Shown here: positions 8,472-16,909 of the stretch, piece after piece | Layout of the letters: each line of letters starts with the position of its first letter | Numbering within the stretch: position 1 is the first letter of the stretch | NCBI GenBank assembly: GCA_024226515.1 | Contig: JAAELQ010000046.1 | Coordinates: forward strand, 1 to 64,000 | DNA: 64,000 nucleotides | Direction of reading: 5' to 3' | Source: a bacterium | GTDB lineage: Bacteria > Acidobacteriota > Polarisedimenticolia > Polarisedimenticolales > Polarisedimenticolaceae | Program-made: the position numbers and the translations under genes | The notes under the pieces: generated by a model | The model's database searches: none | The model's input: only the letters and a program-made list of their open reading frames with translations | What the model was told of the DNA's origin: nothing

Positions 8472-9215
8472 ATGGGCGGCATGCATGACGCCGCCCCCAA
8501 GTCCCGCTACCGCTTCGCGACGACCGAATGGAGCGTCGTGCTGGCTGCTCGCGATCCGGAGGAGCCCGGATTCCGCAGCGCCCTGTCCGATCTCTGCCGT
8601 CGCTACTGGTACCCGGTCTACGCGCACGTCCGGGGCCAGGGTGCGAGCGCCGACGAGGCCCAGGACCTGACCCAGGGCTTCTTCGCCGATCTGCTCGAGC
8701 GCAACGCGCTCGGATGCGCGCGCCCCGAGCGGGGACGCTTCCGCGCGTTCCTGAAGACCTGCCTGAACAACTTCCTCTCCAACCAGAGAGACCGTGATCG
8801 CACGCGAAAGCGAGGCGGGCACGTCGCGATGATCCCGCTCGAGTGGGACGAGGCAGAGCGGCTCTACGAGCTCGAGAGTCGCTCGGACGGCGACGACCCG
8901 GCGCGAGCCTTCGAGAAACGCTGGGCGCTGACGGTGCTGGCGAACACGATGGAGCGCCTGCGCGACGAGGTGCGGAAGTCGAGACGGCCCGAGACCTCGC
9001 TGGCGCTCTTGCCCTGCCTCACCGGTGACCTGGGCACGATGCGCTACCGCGAGGTCGCGACGGAGCTGGGCCTGTCCGAGTCGGTGGTCAAGGTGCGTGT
9101 GCACCGGCTGCGGCGTCGCTACGGAGAGTTGCTGCGCTCGGAAATCGCGGGCACCCTGGCCGACCCCGAGCGGGCGGACGAGGAAATTCGCGCGCTGTTC
9201 TCCGCGATCCAATGA
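8472..9215 (+). CDS. ECF-type RNA polymerase sigma factor
   Basis: A 247-residue sigma-70 family factor of the ECF kind found next to Ser/Thr kinases in Planctomycetes and Acidobacteria. It starts MGGMHDAAPKSRYRFATTEW; the N-terminal FATTEWSVVLAARD pattern is typical of that group. Region 2 is RRYWYPVYAHVRGQG...EAQDLTQGFFADLLER, and region 4 is MRYREVATELGLSESVVKVRVHRLRRRY. ATG 8472 is preceded by GGAGAG at 8456-8461; ATG 8481 is an alternative. The gene overlaps the kinase gene by four bases (ATGA), so the two are translationally coupled. The kinase probably regulates this sigma factor or its target genes (inference from the pairing). Confidence 0.88.
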   Translation: MGGMHDAAPKSRYRFATTEWSVVLAARDPEEPGFRSALSDLCRRYWYPVYAHVRGQGASADEAQDLTQGFFADLLERNALGCARPERGRFRAFLKTCLNNFLSNQRDRDRTRKRGGHVAMIPLEWDEAERLYELESRSDGDDPARAFEKRWALTVLANTMERLRDEVRKSRRPETSLALLPCLTGDLGTMRYREVATELGLSESVVKVRVHRLRRRYGELLRSEIAGTLADPERADEEIRALFSAIQ

Positions 9216-11977
9216 CCGACTCGCGTCCAGCCGATCGCTGCGACGCGTGCGGCTGCGCGGTTTCCCCGGACGGTCCTCTCGCCGGCTCCTGCCCGCGCTG
9301 TCTCGCCGGACTCGCGATTCCCGAGGAGCCACGGACGATCGGTCCCTACCGCATCCTCGACCTGCTGGGAGAGGGCGGCATGGGCGAGGTCTACCTGGCC
9401 GAACAGCAGGAACCGATTCGCCGACAGGTCGCTCTGAAGCGCATCAAGCCCTGGACGGGACGGCGCGGCGTGCTCGCTCGCTTCGATTGCGAGCGAGAGA
9501 TGTTGGCGCGGCTCAGCCACCCGGATATCGCTCGGATTCACGACGCCGGCACGGACGGGGACGGCCGCCCCTACTTCGTCATGGAGTACATCGACGGGGT
9601 ACCGATCACCGAGCACTGCGATCAACATCGACGGACCCTCCGCGAACGCATCGAGCTGTTCCTGGAGGTCTGCGCCGCGATCGATCACGCACACCGGCGA
9701 TCGATCCTGCACCGGGACCTCAAGCCGTCGAACATTCTGGTCACCTACGACGGCGGACGAGCACGCCCCAAGGTCATCGACTTCGGTGTGGCGATGGCCA
9801 TCGGCGACGCCAACGACGTCGCGGGGGGGGCGGCGCGCGGCCCGCTGGCAGGCACACCGGAGTACATGAGCCCCGAGCAGGCCTCGCCACAAGCAGCCGT
9901 GGACGCGCGCTCGGATGTCTACGGCCTCGGCGTGGTGCTCTACGAGTTGCTGGTAGGCGTGGTTCCGCTGGATCTGGCGCAGGCGAGAGGGTCGGGGAAG
10001 GAGCAGGTGCGGCGGGCGATCCGCGAGGTCGAGCCCGAGCGTCCGAGCGAGCGCCTGCGGCAGCTGCCGATCCCTACACAGGAGGAGATCGCCAACGACC
10101 GACAGACGACCCGTTTCGTGCTCGCGCGCCAGTTGCGCGGCGATCTGGAATCGATCGTTCTACGGGTCCTGTCGAAGCGGCCGGAGGAGCGATACGCGAC
10201 ACCGGCTGCGCTGGCCGACGATCTGGGTCGGTTTCTCGACGGGAGGACGGTCCGAGCGCGGTCGGCCGGTGCTCTCTATCGCGGGTGGAAGTTCGCCGGC
10301 CGGCATCGCACGCTGGTTGCCGCCACCGTGCTGGTCATCGTGGCTCTCGGTCTCGGCGCCGTACAGGCTACGCTCGGCTGGCGCACGGCGAAGACCAACG
10401 AGCGCGACGCACAGGACGTCGCCCATCTCATGATGTCGCTGCTGCGGACCGTGGATCCGGCGACCGGAGAGGGGCACTCCCTGACCGCACGTGATCTCCT
10501 CGCGGTGAGCGCGGAGCGTGCCGAGACCCTCGACGGACAGCCCGCGCTGAGGACGGAGTTCCTCGTGGCGATCGGTGAAGCTTACGCCCGACTGGGCGAA
10601 CACCCGGAGGCGCGTCGGCTGGTCGGGCGAGCCCTCGAGCTCGATCGCGAACTGCTGGGTCCCGACCATCCGAAGGTGGCGAGCCGCCTCGAGTCCCTCG
10701 GCGAAGTGCTCCTACGAGCCGGCGACTACGGGCCGGCGACCGAGCTGTTCGAGCAGGCGCGTGGGATCCGCGCATCCGCCGACGACCTCGACACCTCGGC
10801 CACTCTGGGGCTGGCGGAAGCGGCCGGTCGCTCCGGACAGCTGGAGCGGGCGCAGCAGCTCTACGGTGAAGCCCTCCGCGGGCTGCGCCGCATCCGGGGA
10901 GAGGACGATCCCGAGGTCATGAGGACGCTCGAGAACCTGGCCGGAGTCCACGCGGCGAACCGTAGCTTCGACGCCGCCGAAGCGCTGTACCACCGCGTGC
11001 TGGCCTACCACGATGAGGATGAGACTCACGGCCGTTCTCGCTCGAGTGGAGCGTTGAACGGTCTGGCCATGGTGTACCTGGAACAGTCGGCCTACGACCG
11101 GGCCCTGCCGCTGGTAGAACAAGCGCTGACCATCGACCGGGAACGCTACGGCCCCGACCACGTCGCGGTGGGGAACGACCTGAGCAACCTGGGTTTGCTG
11201 CTGGTCAAGCTGGGAAGGCTGCGCGAGGCTCGTCCCGTGCTCGAGCGATCGCTCGAGATCCGTGGTCGCGCGCTGGGACCCACCCATGCGGATCTGGCGA
11301 CGACCCTGGGGCACCTGGGGGCGGTCTACCAGCGCACGGGCGACAACGAGTCCGCGCGCGCCGTGTTCGAACGCGCTCTCGAGATTCGGCGGCATGCGCT
11401 GGGGCCGCGGCATCCCGACACGGCCCGGGCAATGTGTAACGTCGCGATCGCCTACGAGGCGTTGGGTCAGTGGGGTCGGGCGCGCGAGCTGTACCTGCAG
11501 GCGCTGGATATCCAGGAGTCGGCCGAGCCGGTCGGACGCTTCGTCGCGGCCCGCACGCTCGAGCACCTCGCCCGACTGTTCCGCCGCGAGGGCCGCCTGG
11601 AGGAAGCGCGCCGGTTGCTCGAGCGCTCGTTGGCGCTGAACCTCGAGCACTTCGGCGAGAACACACTCGAAATAGCCCGCACGTTGCACGACCGCGCGAT
11701 TCTCCACCTCGATGGCGGAGAACTCGAGCTCGCCGAGAGCGATCTACTGCGCGTACTCGACATCCGCGAGCGCATCCTCGGCGGGGAGCACCTCGAGGTC
11801 TCCGAGGCGTTGCGCGATCTCGCGACCGTGTACGAGCTGAGCAACGAGAGCGATCGAGCGCGTGAGCTGCGCGCCCGCGCGACCGAGTTGCGGGTCGCGG
11901 CCATCGGCGGCGATCACACGGACGCTGAGGATTGCGGCACCGACAACGGTTCGTCACCGTGTGACGATACGCGGTAG
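9212..11977 (+). CDS. Membrane Ser/Thr protein kinase with N-terminal zinc ribbon and C-terminal TPR array
   Basis: A 921-residue Hanks-type kinase. Residues 10-30 hold a putative zinc ribbon (CDAC...CPRC). The kinase domain spans about 44-345: glycine loop GEGGMGEVY, catalytic Lys76 in VALKRIK, HRDLKPSN (Asp169), DFG 190-192 and GTPEYMSPEQA. All key catalytic residues are present. One transmembrane helix lies at about 368-388. The remainder (about 395-900) is a long TPR superhelix with repeated LGxLYxxxGxxxxARxLxERAL units, predicted outside the membrane relative to the kinase. The ATG sits inside the stop of the upstream sigma factor gene. The architecture suggests a receptor whose TPR part binds peptides or proteins and signals to the sigma factor. 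Confidence 0.92.
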   Translation: MTDSRPADRCDACGCAVSPDGPLAGSCPRCLAGLAIPEEPRTIGPYRILDLLGEGGMGEVYLAEQQEPIRRQVALKRIKPWTGRRGVLARFDCEREMLARLSHPDIARIHDAGTDGDGRPYFVMEYIDGVPITEHCDQHRRTLRERIELFLEVCAAIDHAHRRSILHRDLKPSNILVTYDGGRARPKVIDFGVAMAIGDANDVAGGAARGPLAGTPEYMSPEQASPQAAVDARSDVYGLGVVLYELLVGVVPLDLAQARGSGKEQVRRAIREVEPERPSERLRQLPIPTQEEIANDRQTTRFVLARQLRGDLESIVLRVLSKRPEERYATPAALADDLGRFLDGRTVRARSAGALYRGWKFAGRHRTLVAATVLVIVALGLGAVQATLGWRTAKTNERDAQDVAHLMMSLLRTVDPATGEGHSLTARDLLAVSAERAETLDGQPALRTEFLVAIGEAYARLGEHPEARRLVGRALELDRELLGPDHPKVASRLESLGEVLLRAGDYGPATELFEQARGIRASADDLDTSATLGLAEAAGRSGQLERAQQLYGEALRGLRRIRGEDDPEVMRTLENLAGVHAANRSFDAAEALYHRVLAYHDEDETHGRSRSSGALNGLAMVYLEQSAYDRALPLVEQALTIDRERYGPDHVAVGNDLSNLGLLLVKLGRLREARPVLERSLEIRGRALGPTHADLATTLGHLGAVYQRTGDNESARAVFERALEIRRHALGPRHPDTARAMCNVAIAYEALGQWGRARELYLQALDIQESAEPVGRFVAARTLEHLARLFRREGRLEEARRLLERSLALNLEHFGENTLEIARTLHDRAILHLDGGELELAESDLLRVLDIRERILGGEHLEVSEALRDLATVYELSNESDRARELRARATELRVAAIGGDHTDAEDCGTDNGSSPCDDTR

Positions 11978-11990
11978 CCTCCCCATCGAC

Positions 11991-12746
11991 TCAGTTCGCT
12001 CGGTTCAGCTCCCAGGAATAGTCGAGGAAGGTGACCTCGAAGCCGCTCACGTCGGCGTCGGTGTAACGATCGACGTAACGCGCCAGCGCGGCCTTGCCGC
12101 CGAAATCCTCGGCGTACCAGTCGAAGATGCGCGACAGTTCGAGGCGCTTCGCGCGGACGTCGATCCGGTTGCGTGCGGGATCGTTGACGAAGCGGCGCAT
12201 GTTGCGCTCGAGCACGCGGTCGAGGTCGGCCGCGGCGTAGGCCCGGGGCAAGATCGACGGGCAGGAGCGCGCCGCACAGACCAGGGCGACGTGGATCCGT
12301 GGCTCGTCGAACTGTTTGCGGATGATCTCGTGCTCGAGTCGGTTCAGCGAGAGCGCCTCGCCGGCGACGCGTACCACCGGCGCATCGAACACGGAGAAGT
12401 CGTCGCGCGCGGGGGTCCAGTCGCCCGGGGCGTTGCGGGCGATCACCTCGCGCACCATCGTCGCGTTGTAGAGGTTGATGTACAGCGCGAGCCGCTCGGC
12501 GTCGGGCAGCTTCGCGGGATCGAGCTCCGCGATGGCCGCGAGGTACCTTTCGAGCTTCGAGGCGTGTGCGGAGCGGACCCTGGCGTAGTCGATGCCCTCG
12601 CCGACGACCACGTCGCGCAGGATCCTGTCCCACGCCGAGTGGTCGAATCCGCCGGCTTCGGCGTCCGGCGCGCCCGTTGAGGCGGGGCTCGCCGCGAGCA
12701 ACGCGACGAGCAGCAGGAGCGTCGAGGGTGAGATTGTCTTCGTCAT
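11991..12746 (-). CDS. DUF547 secreted protein
   Basis: Recognisable as a DUF547 protein by the order NLYNATMVREVI, the DUF547-type SLNRLEHEIIRKQF, the block HVALVCAARSCPSI and the end of FLDYSWELN type. ATG 12746 gives a clear signal peptide (TKTISPSTLLLLVALLAASP); a GTG at 12761 would add five residues. Relatives have a papain/transglutaminase-like fold, but no biochemical role is established. It is convergent with the kinase gene, with 13 bases between the stops, and divergent from the DUF3052 gene. Confidence 0.88.
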   Translation of the reverse strand: MTKTISPSTLLLLVALLAASPASTGAPDAEAGGFDHSAWDRILRDVVVGEGIDYARVRSAHASKLERYLAAIAELDPAKLPDAERLALYINLYNATMVREVIARNAPGDWTPARDDFSVFDAPVVRVAGEALSLNRLEHEIIRKQFDEPRIHVALVCAARSCPSILPRAYAAADLDRVLERNMRRFVNDPARNRIDVRAKRLELSRIFDWYAEDFGGKAALARYVDRYTDADVSGFEVTFLDYSWELNRAN

Positions 12747-12813
12747 CGGGGCACCGTCCACCCATGCTACAACGGAGGGCGCCTGCGCCGTATTCCGCGC
12801 GGCGGGAGGAACG

Positions 12814-13224
12814 ATGGCCGGCTACTCGGGAACGCCGCTGCCGAAGAAACTCGGTATCAAGGACGAGCAGCGCCTGGCGCTGATCCACGCGCCGCGGGGT
12901 TTCGCGACCACGCTGGGCAAGCTCCCGGCCGGGGTGAAGTCCAGCCGCGACATGCGCGGGCGCGCCGAGTTCGACGTGATCGTCGCGTTCTACGAGTCAC
13001 GCCGCCTGCTCGAGACCGAGTTCGCGCGCCTCGCGCGCCGGTTGAGACCCGCGGGCGGCCTGTGGATCGCCTGGCCCAAGAACGCGTCCGGGGTCGCGAC
13101 CGACGTCACGGAGTCCGTCGTGCGCGGGGCGGGGCTGGCCGGCGGACTGGTGGACAACAAGATCTGCGCCGTGGACGAGACGTGGTCCGGGCTGCGCTTC
13201 GTCATCCGGCTGAAGGACCGTTAG
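12814..13224 (+). CDS. DUF3052 family protein
   Basis: A 136-residue protein beginning MAGYSGTPLPKKLGIK, typical of DUF3052. ATG 12814 follows a strong GGGAGGA at 12803-12809; longer in-frame extensions overlap the DUF547 gene and are unlikely. The fold resembles a small Rossmann-like or methyltransferase-like domain with DVIVAFYESRRLLE and GGLWIAWPKNASGV, but no activity is known. Its stop shares bases with the stop of the convergent downstream gene. Confidence 0.85.
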   Translation: MAGYSGTPLPKKLGIKDEQRLALIHAPRGFATTLGKLPAGVKSSRDMRGRAEFDVIVAFYESRRLLETEFARLARRLRPAGGLWIAWPKNASGVATDVTESVVRGAGLAGGLVDNKICAVDETWSGLRFVIRLKDR

Positions 13225-13511
13225 TCGGCGTCGAGCGGGTTGAACGGCTTCTTGTCGTCCTTGGCCGCCTTCTTCTTCGCCTCTTCGAACTTCTTGTCCA
13301 GCAGGTCGTCCAGCTTCTGCGTGCGGTTGAACGCCTTGTCGAAGGCGTCCTCGCGACGCTTGGCGCCCCCCTCGACCTGGTGCATCGCGGTCTCGAAGGT
13401 CTTCTCGTGGTCGACCTTCGGCCGCTCCTCGGAGAGGATCTCGCCCGTGTCGGTATCGACCGCGAGCTTGGTGCTGCAGCAGGGGCAAACGACGTCGACT
13501 CGGTCCTTCAT
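13221..13511 (-). CDS. Small zinc-ribbon-like protein with coiled-coil tail
   Basis: A 96-residue protein starting MKDRVDVVCPCCSTKLAVD. The CPCC pair resembles half of a zinc ribbon; the second Cys pair is absent, so it may dimerise to bind metal or not bind metal at all. The C-terminal half is charged and helical (LDDLLDKKFEEAKKKAAKDDKK). ATG 13511 is preceded on its strand by GGAGGG at suitable distance. It overlaps the stop of the DUF3052 gene by four bases. Function unknown; similar short proteins are annotated as hypothetical. Confidence 0.7.
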   Translation of the reverse strand: MKDRVDVVCPCCSTKLAVDTDTGEILSEERPKVDHEKTFETAMHQVEGGAKRREDAFDKAFNRTQKLDDLLDKKFEEAKKKAAKDDKKPFNPLDAD

Positions 13512-13555
13512 TTCCCGACCCTCCGCTCCAATTCTCCGCCAACGCCGCGGCGCCG

Positions 13556-13849
13556 TCAAACGCGGGGCCTGAGCCGGGCGATCGTCGCACCCCAGCCGCC
13601 GCGCTCCGGCGGCGCGTCGTGGTAGGACTCGACGTCGGCGTGCTTGGCGAGCAGCTTCTGCACGCTGTCGCGCTGGAAGCCGATGCCGCGGCCGTGGATC
13701 AGCCGCACCTCGGTGTAGCCGGCCTCGCGCGCCGCCTCGAGATAGGCCTCGACGACCGAGCGGATGTCGCGCGGGCGGAACGGGTGTAGATCGATGAAGT
13801 CCTCGATCGGGACGACGACCTCATCCGGCGCATCGTCGTCGTCGATCAT
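13556..13849 (-). CDS. Smr domain protein (MutS2 C-terminal-like)
   Basis: A 97-residue stand-alone Smr domain: it has the IDLHPFRPRDIRSVVEAYL start and the VRLIHGRGIGF motif with its conserved His-Gly-x-Gly, and ends GGWGATIARL. Smr domains are nicking endonucleases or RNA-binding modules. ATG 13849 overlaps the stop of the preceding anti-sigma gene in an ATGA arrangement, so the gene is the last member of a coupled sigma/anti-sigma/smr set. The acidic N-terminus (MIDDDDAPDE) is typical of short versions. Confidence 0.88.
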   Translation of the reverse strand: MIDDDDAPDEVVVPIEDFIDLHPFRPRDIRSVVEAYLEAAREAGYTEVRLIHGRGIGFQRDSVQKLLAKHADVESYHDAPPERGGWGATIARLRPRV

Positions 13850-15105
13850 CGGCCGTTGGCCGTGCCGACAACGACGCTGACCGGCTTGCCGTCGTCCGGC
13901 AGCCGCACGCGGCAGGACGCGCCGGGAGCGCTCGCGGGACGCAGGAGCACGATGTGCGCGCCCGCGCTCTCCACGACGCGCGCGCCCTCGCAGCCGGCTG
14001 CCGGTCTGCGCTTGCCGATCAGCAGCCAGCGTGTTCCGGGCGCGAACACGGGCGCGGCGTCCGCGCGGCCCGCGACGCGCGAGCTCGGCACGCGCGCCAG
14101 CCACTCGCGCTCGTTGCGGACCTCGATCACCCGACCGTCGGGCACGACCCCGTCGGCCAGCTCGACCGCGAGCGCCACGGCCGGCACCTTCTCGGTGAGA
14201 GCGAGTCCCTCGCGGGCGACTCTCGGATCGGCCGCGTCGGCTTCGGCGAACGGTGAGGCCGCAAAGCTGTCGGCGGCGCTGGCCTTCTCTGCCTCGGCCC
14301 GCCGGGCCTTGCTCTTGGCCAGGGGCGCGGCCGCATCCTGCGTGACGCTCTCGGCGATGATCGGGCTCGGCTCGCCCGCGGCAGCCGGTGCGGGGGCGTC
14401 GGCGGGCGGGGCGACCTCGTAGCGCGGAGCGCTTCGGGCGCGTGCGTCGTCGCGATCCGCGAGCTTCTTGCGCGGGGCGGAGCGGGCGCCCGTGGACTCG
14501 TTCTTCACGGAGTCGGGCTCCGCGATCGGCGACGGCGCGATCGGCGGCGGCGCGATCGTCCGCTTCGGGGCGGCGGGGCTCGCCGCGCCCTTCCCGCCCG
14601 ACGCCTGTTTCTTCTCGGCAGGGGGGGGCGTCGCCGGTGCGGCCTCTTCGTCGGCGAAGCCGACCGCGGGAGGTTCGGCCCGTCGTTGCTCGGGCTTCTC
14701 ATCCTGTCGTTCTTCCTTTTCCTGTTCCTGCTCCTGCAGGCGCGCAGTCAGCGTGCCGGTCTCCGCCGTGGCCGGTTCGTCCCGCTGCAACAGGCCGGGC
14801 ACGAACGCGACGGTCAGCAGCAGGCCTGCGGCGACGACGCCCGCGGATTGCCACGACAGCAGGCGGAAGCCGCGGCGCGCGGGCGCGGCGGATTGTTCCT
14901 CGAAGCGCGCGCGAAGCCGCGTGTAGTACCCGGGCGAGACACTGTCGCCGTCGTCGCGCAGCGCCCGCCCGATCTCGCGCAGCTCCTCGACGCGTCGCTC
15001 GAGCGCTCCGTCGCCCGCGATGCGGCGCTCGAACGCCTCCGCGTCCTCGGGGGCCAGCCGTCCGTCCAGGTAGTCCTGGATCTTCCGCTCGATCGCGTCG
15101 CTCAT
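13846..15105 (-). CDS. Putative anti-sigma factor, single-pass membrane protein
   Basis: A 419-residue protein. The N-terminal 70 residues (MSDAIERKIQDYLDGRLAPEDAEAFERRI) look like the anti-sigma zinc-finger-type helical domain, but without the His-Cys-Cys zinc motif. A transmembrane helix at about 88-107 (SAGVVAAGLLLTVAFVPGLL) is followed by a long Ala/Pro/Lys/Glu-rich segment and a folded C-terminal part. The start ATG 15105 lies in the stop of the sigma factor gene, which supports the cognate anti-sigma assignment. I see no protease-site features that would define the release mechanism. Confidence 0.75.
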   Translation of the reverse strand: MSDAIERKIQDYLDGRLAPEDAEAFERRIAGDGALERRVEELREIGRALRDDGDSVSPGYYTRLRARFEEQSAAPARRGFRLLSWQSAGVVAAGLLLTVAFVPGLLQRDEPATAETGTLTARLQEQEQEKEERQDEKPEQRRAEPPAVGFADEEAAPATPPPAEKKQASGGKGAASPAAPKRTIAPPPIAPSPIAEPDSVKNESTGARSAPRKKLADRDDARARSAPRYEVAPPADAPAPAAAGEPSPIIAESVTQDAAAPLAKSKARRAEAEKASAADSFAASPFAEADAADPRVAREGLALTEKVPAVALAVELADGVVPDGRVIEVRNEREWLARVPSSRVAGRADAAPVFAPGTRWLLIGKRRPAAGCEGARVVESAGAHIVLLRPASAPGASCRVRLPDDGKPVSVVVGTANGR

Positions 15106-15770
15106 GGTCCTGCTCCGAAGATCTTGCGCAGGTCGGCCCTGGCTCGAGCCAGACGCGAGCGCACCGTGCCCACCGGAACCTCCGTCATCTCGGCGATTTC
15201 TTCGTAGGACAGCTCCTCGACCTCGCGCAGCAACAGCGTCAGGCGCCGGGTCGGCTCGAGCCGCGACACGGCCTCCCGCACCGCCTCGGCCCGGTCGTCG
15301 GCCTCCAGCCGCTCTTCGGCCGAGGGCGCGGCGTCCAGCGGCTCGGGCGGGCCCTGCTCGTCGTCGTCGCCGCGGCCGCGGAACCAGTCGACGATCCGCG
15401 ACCGGCTGCGCGAGCGCAACCGGTTCTTCCACAGGTTCGTCAGCGCTCGCACCAGATACGTCGACAGCTTGGCGCGGCCCTCGAACTTCCGTAGGGCGGG
15501 AAGCGATTTGAGCAGTGTCTCCTGCACCAGGTCCTCGGCATCCTCCCGGCGGCGGCACAGCCGCAGGGCCAGGCGGAACAGGCGGGGGGTGTGCTCGCGG
15601 GCGACCTCCTCGAAGGCGTCCGCGTCCCCGCGTCGGATTCGTTCCAGCAATTCGGCCGGGTCCCGCTCGGGGGCCCGGTCCACGGAGCTATGGACACCGC
15701 CGGGCCCGTCGAGTTCCGGGATCTTGCCGGATCCGGGTTCTATGTCGTCGTGAGGGGACATGTTCGGCAT
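15102..15770 (-). CDS. ECF sigma factor (RpoE-like)
   Basis: A 222-residue sigma-70 family factor. Region 2: AREHTPRLFRLALRLCRRREDAEDLVQETLLK. Region 4: RLTLLLREVEELSYEEIAEMTEVPVGTVRSRLARARADL. These are the classical ECF signatures. The start may be either of two nearby ATGs (15770 or 15761). It overlaps the anti-sigma gene by four bases. An unusually long N-terminal extension of about 35 residues, acidic and Pro/Gly-rich, precedes region 2. Confidence 0.9.
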   Translation of the reverse strand: MPNMSPHDDIEPGSGKIPELDGPGGVHSSVDRAPERDPAELLERIRRGDADAFEEVAREHTPRLFRLALRLCRRREDAEDLVQETLLKSLPALRKFEGRAKLSTYLVRALTNLWKNRLRSRSRSRIVDWFRGRGDDDEQGPPEPLDAAPSAEERLEADDRAEAVREAVSRLEPTRRLTLLLREVEELSYEEIAEMTEVPVGTVRSRLARARADLRKIFGAGP

Positions 15771-15883
15771 CAGGTTCGCTCGCGTCGGGGCAAGTCGTCA
15801 AGCCGGGGGCGTCGCCGAGCCGGCCGCGATAGAATGCGGCGCTCTCCCCGAGTGGGCCGGGGAGTGTTTTCTCGGGGGCGAAA

Positions 15884-16903
15884 ATGACGGTCGGACGAAG
15901 AATTCCAATGTTGCTCCATCGGGGCGTTTTAGCGACGATCGTTCTCGGCATGCTGGCCGGCTGCGCCGGGCCGGCGCCGGAAGGAGATCCGGATCCGAAC
16001 CGCGTCGTCGCGGAGGTGAACGGGGTCTCCATCCCGGCGTCCCGCGTTCGGGCGATCGACGAGGCCGACCTCGAGCGGTTCGACCCCGTGCTGCAGGAGG
16101 CGGCCGCGGCGGTGGCGGGCGACGAGCAGGACGCCGCGCGGCGCGCGCTGAAGCTGGCGATCAGCGGCGAGCTGCTGATCCAGGCGGCGCAGAAGAAGGG
16201 CGCGACCGCAGGCGAGACCGAGATCGACGAACGGCAGGAGGTTCTGCGTTCCCAGTTTCAGACCGACGAGGAATTCGCCGCGCACCTCGCGGAGACCGGC
16301 CTGACCCCGGAGACATTCCGTCGACAGATCGGGCGCCGGCTGACGATCGCGGACTATGCGCGGTCGATCACCGACGGGATCGCCGTCGACGAGGCCGAGG
16401 CGCGGAAGGTGTACGACGCAGAGCCGGAGCGCTTCATGGAGGACGAACAGGTTCGCGTCTCGCGCGTGTTCGTCGGCATCCGACCCCATGACCCGGAAGA
16501 ACGGCGCACGAGGGCGCGCTCTCGCCTGGAGGATGCGCGACGCCGCGCGCTGGCGGGAGAGGATTTCGGCGCGCTGGCCGACGAGTACTCCTTCCCCCGG
16601 CCTCCGACCCCCGGGGGCGACATGGGGTTCGTCGCGCGCGGGCACGCAGGACCCGAGCTGGAGCGCGTGATTTTCTCGACCCCGGTCGGAGAGATCTCGG
16701 AGATCTTCGAGTCACCGAAGGGGCTGCACATGATCCGCGTCACCGAGCGCCGGGAGGCCGCGGTCGCTCCGTTCGAGAAGGTGCGCGCAGGGCTGATGAT
16801 GGTCCTCGCTCGCGACATGCGCGGCGACGCCCTGCGCGAGCACGTCGACGAGCTGCGTGCCGCGGCGACGGTCGAGATCCTCGATCCGCAGCTGCAGCCG
16901 TAG
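15884..16903 (+). CDS. Lipoprotein peptidyl-prolyl isomerase (SurA/PpiC-like, parvulin type)
   Basis: A 339-residue protein with a lipobox (GMLAGC, Cys27), a SurA N-terminal helical region (about 38-165) and a parvulin domain (about 180-290) marked by QVRVSRVFVG, FGALADEYSFPRPPTPGGDMGFV, PVGEISEIFESPKGLHMIRV. It should fold or escort exported proteins at the outer face of the inner membrane or at the outer membrane. ATG 15884 is preceded by a GGGGG tract. It lies divergent from the sigma factor gene, separated by 113 bp. Confidence 0.9.
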   Translation: MTVGRRIPMLLHRGVLATIVLGMLAGCAGPAPEGDPDPNRVVAEVNGVSIPASRVRAIDEADLERFDPVLQEAAAAVAGDEQDAARRALKLAISGELLIQAAQKKGATAGETEIDERQEVLRSQFQTDEEFAAHLAETGLTPETFRRQIGRRLTIADYARSITDGIAVDEAEARKVYDAEPERFMEDEQVRVSRVFVGIRPHDPEERRTRARSRLEDARRRALAGEDFGALADEYSFPRPPTPGGDMGFVARGHAGPELERVIFSTPVGEISEIFESPKGLHMIRVTERREAAVAPFEKVRAGLMMVLARDMRGDALREHVDELRAAATVEILDPQLQP

Positions 16904-16909
16904 CCGGCG

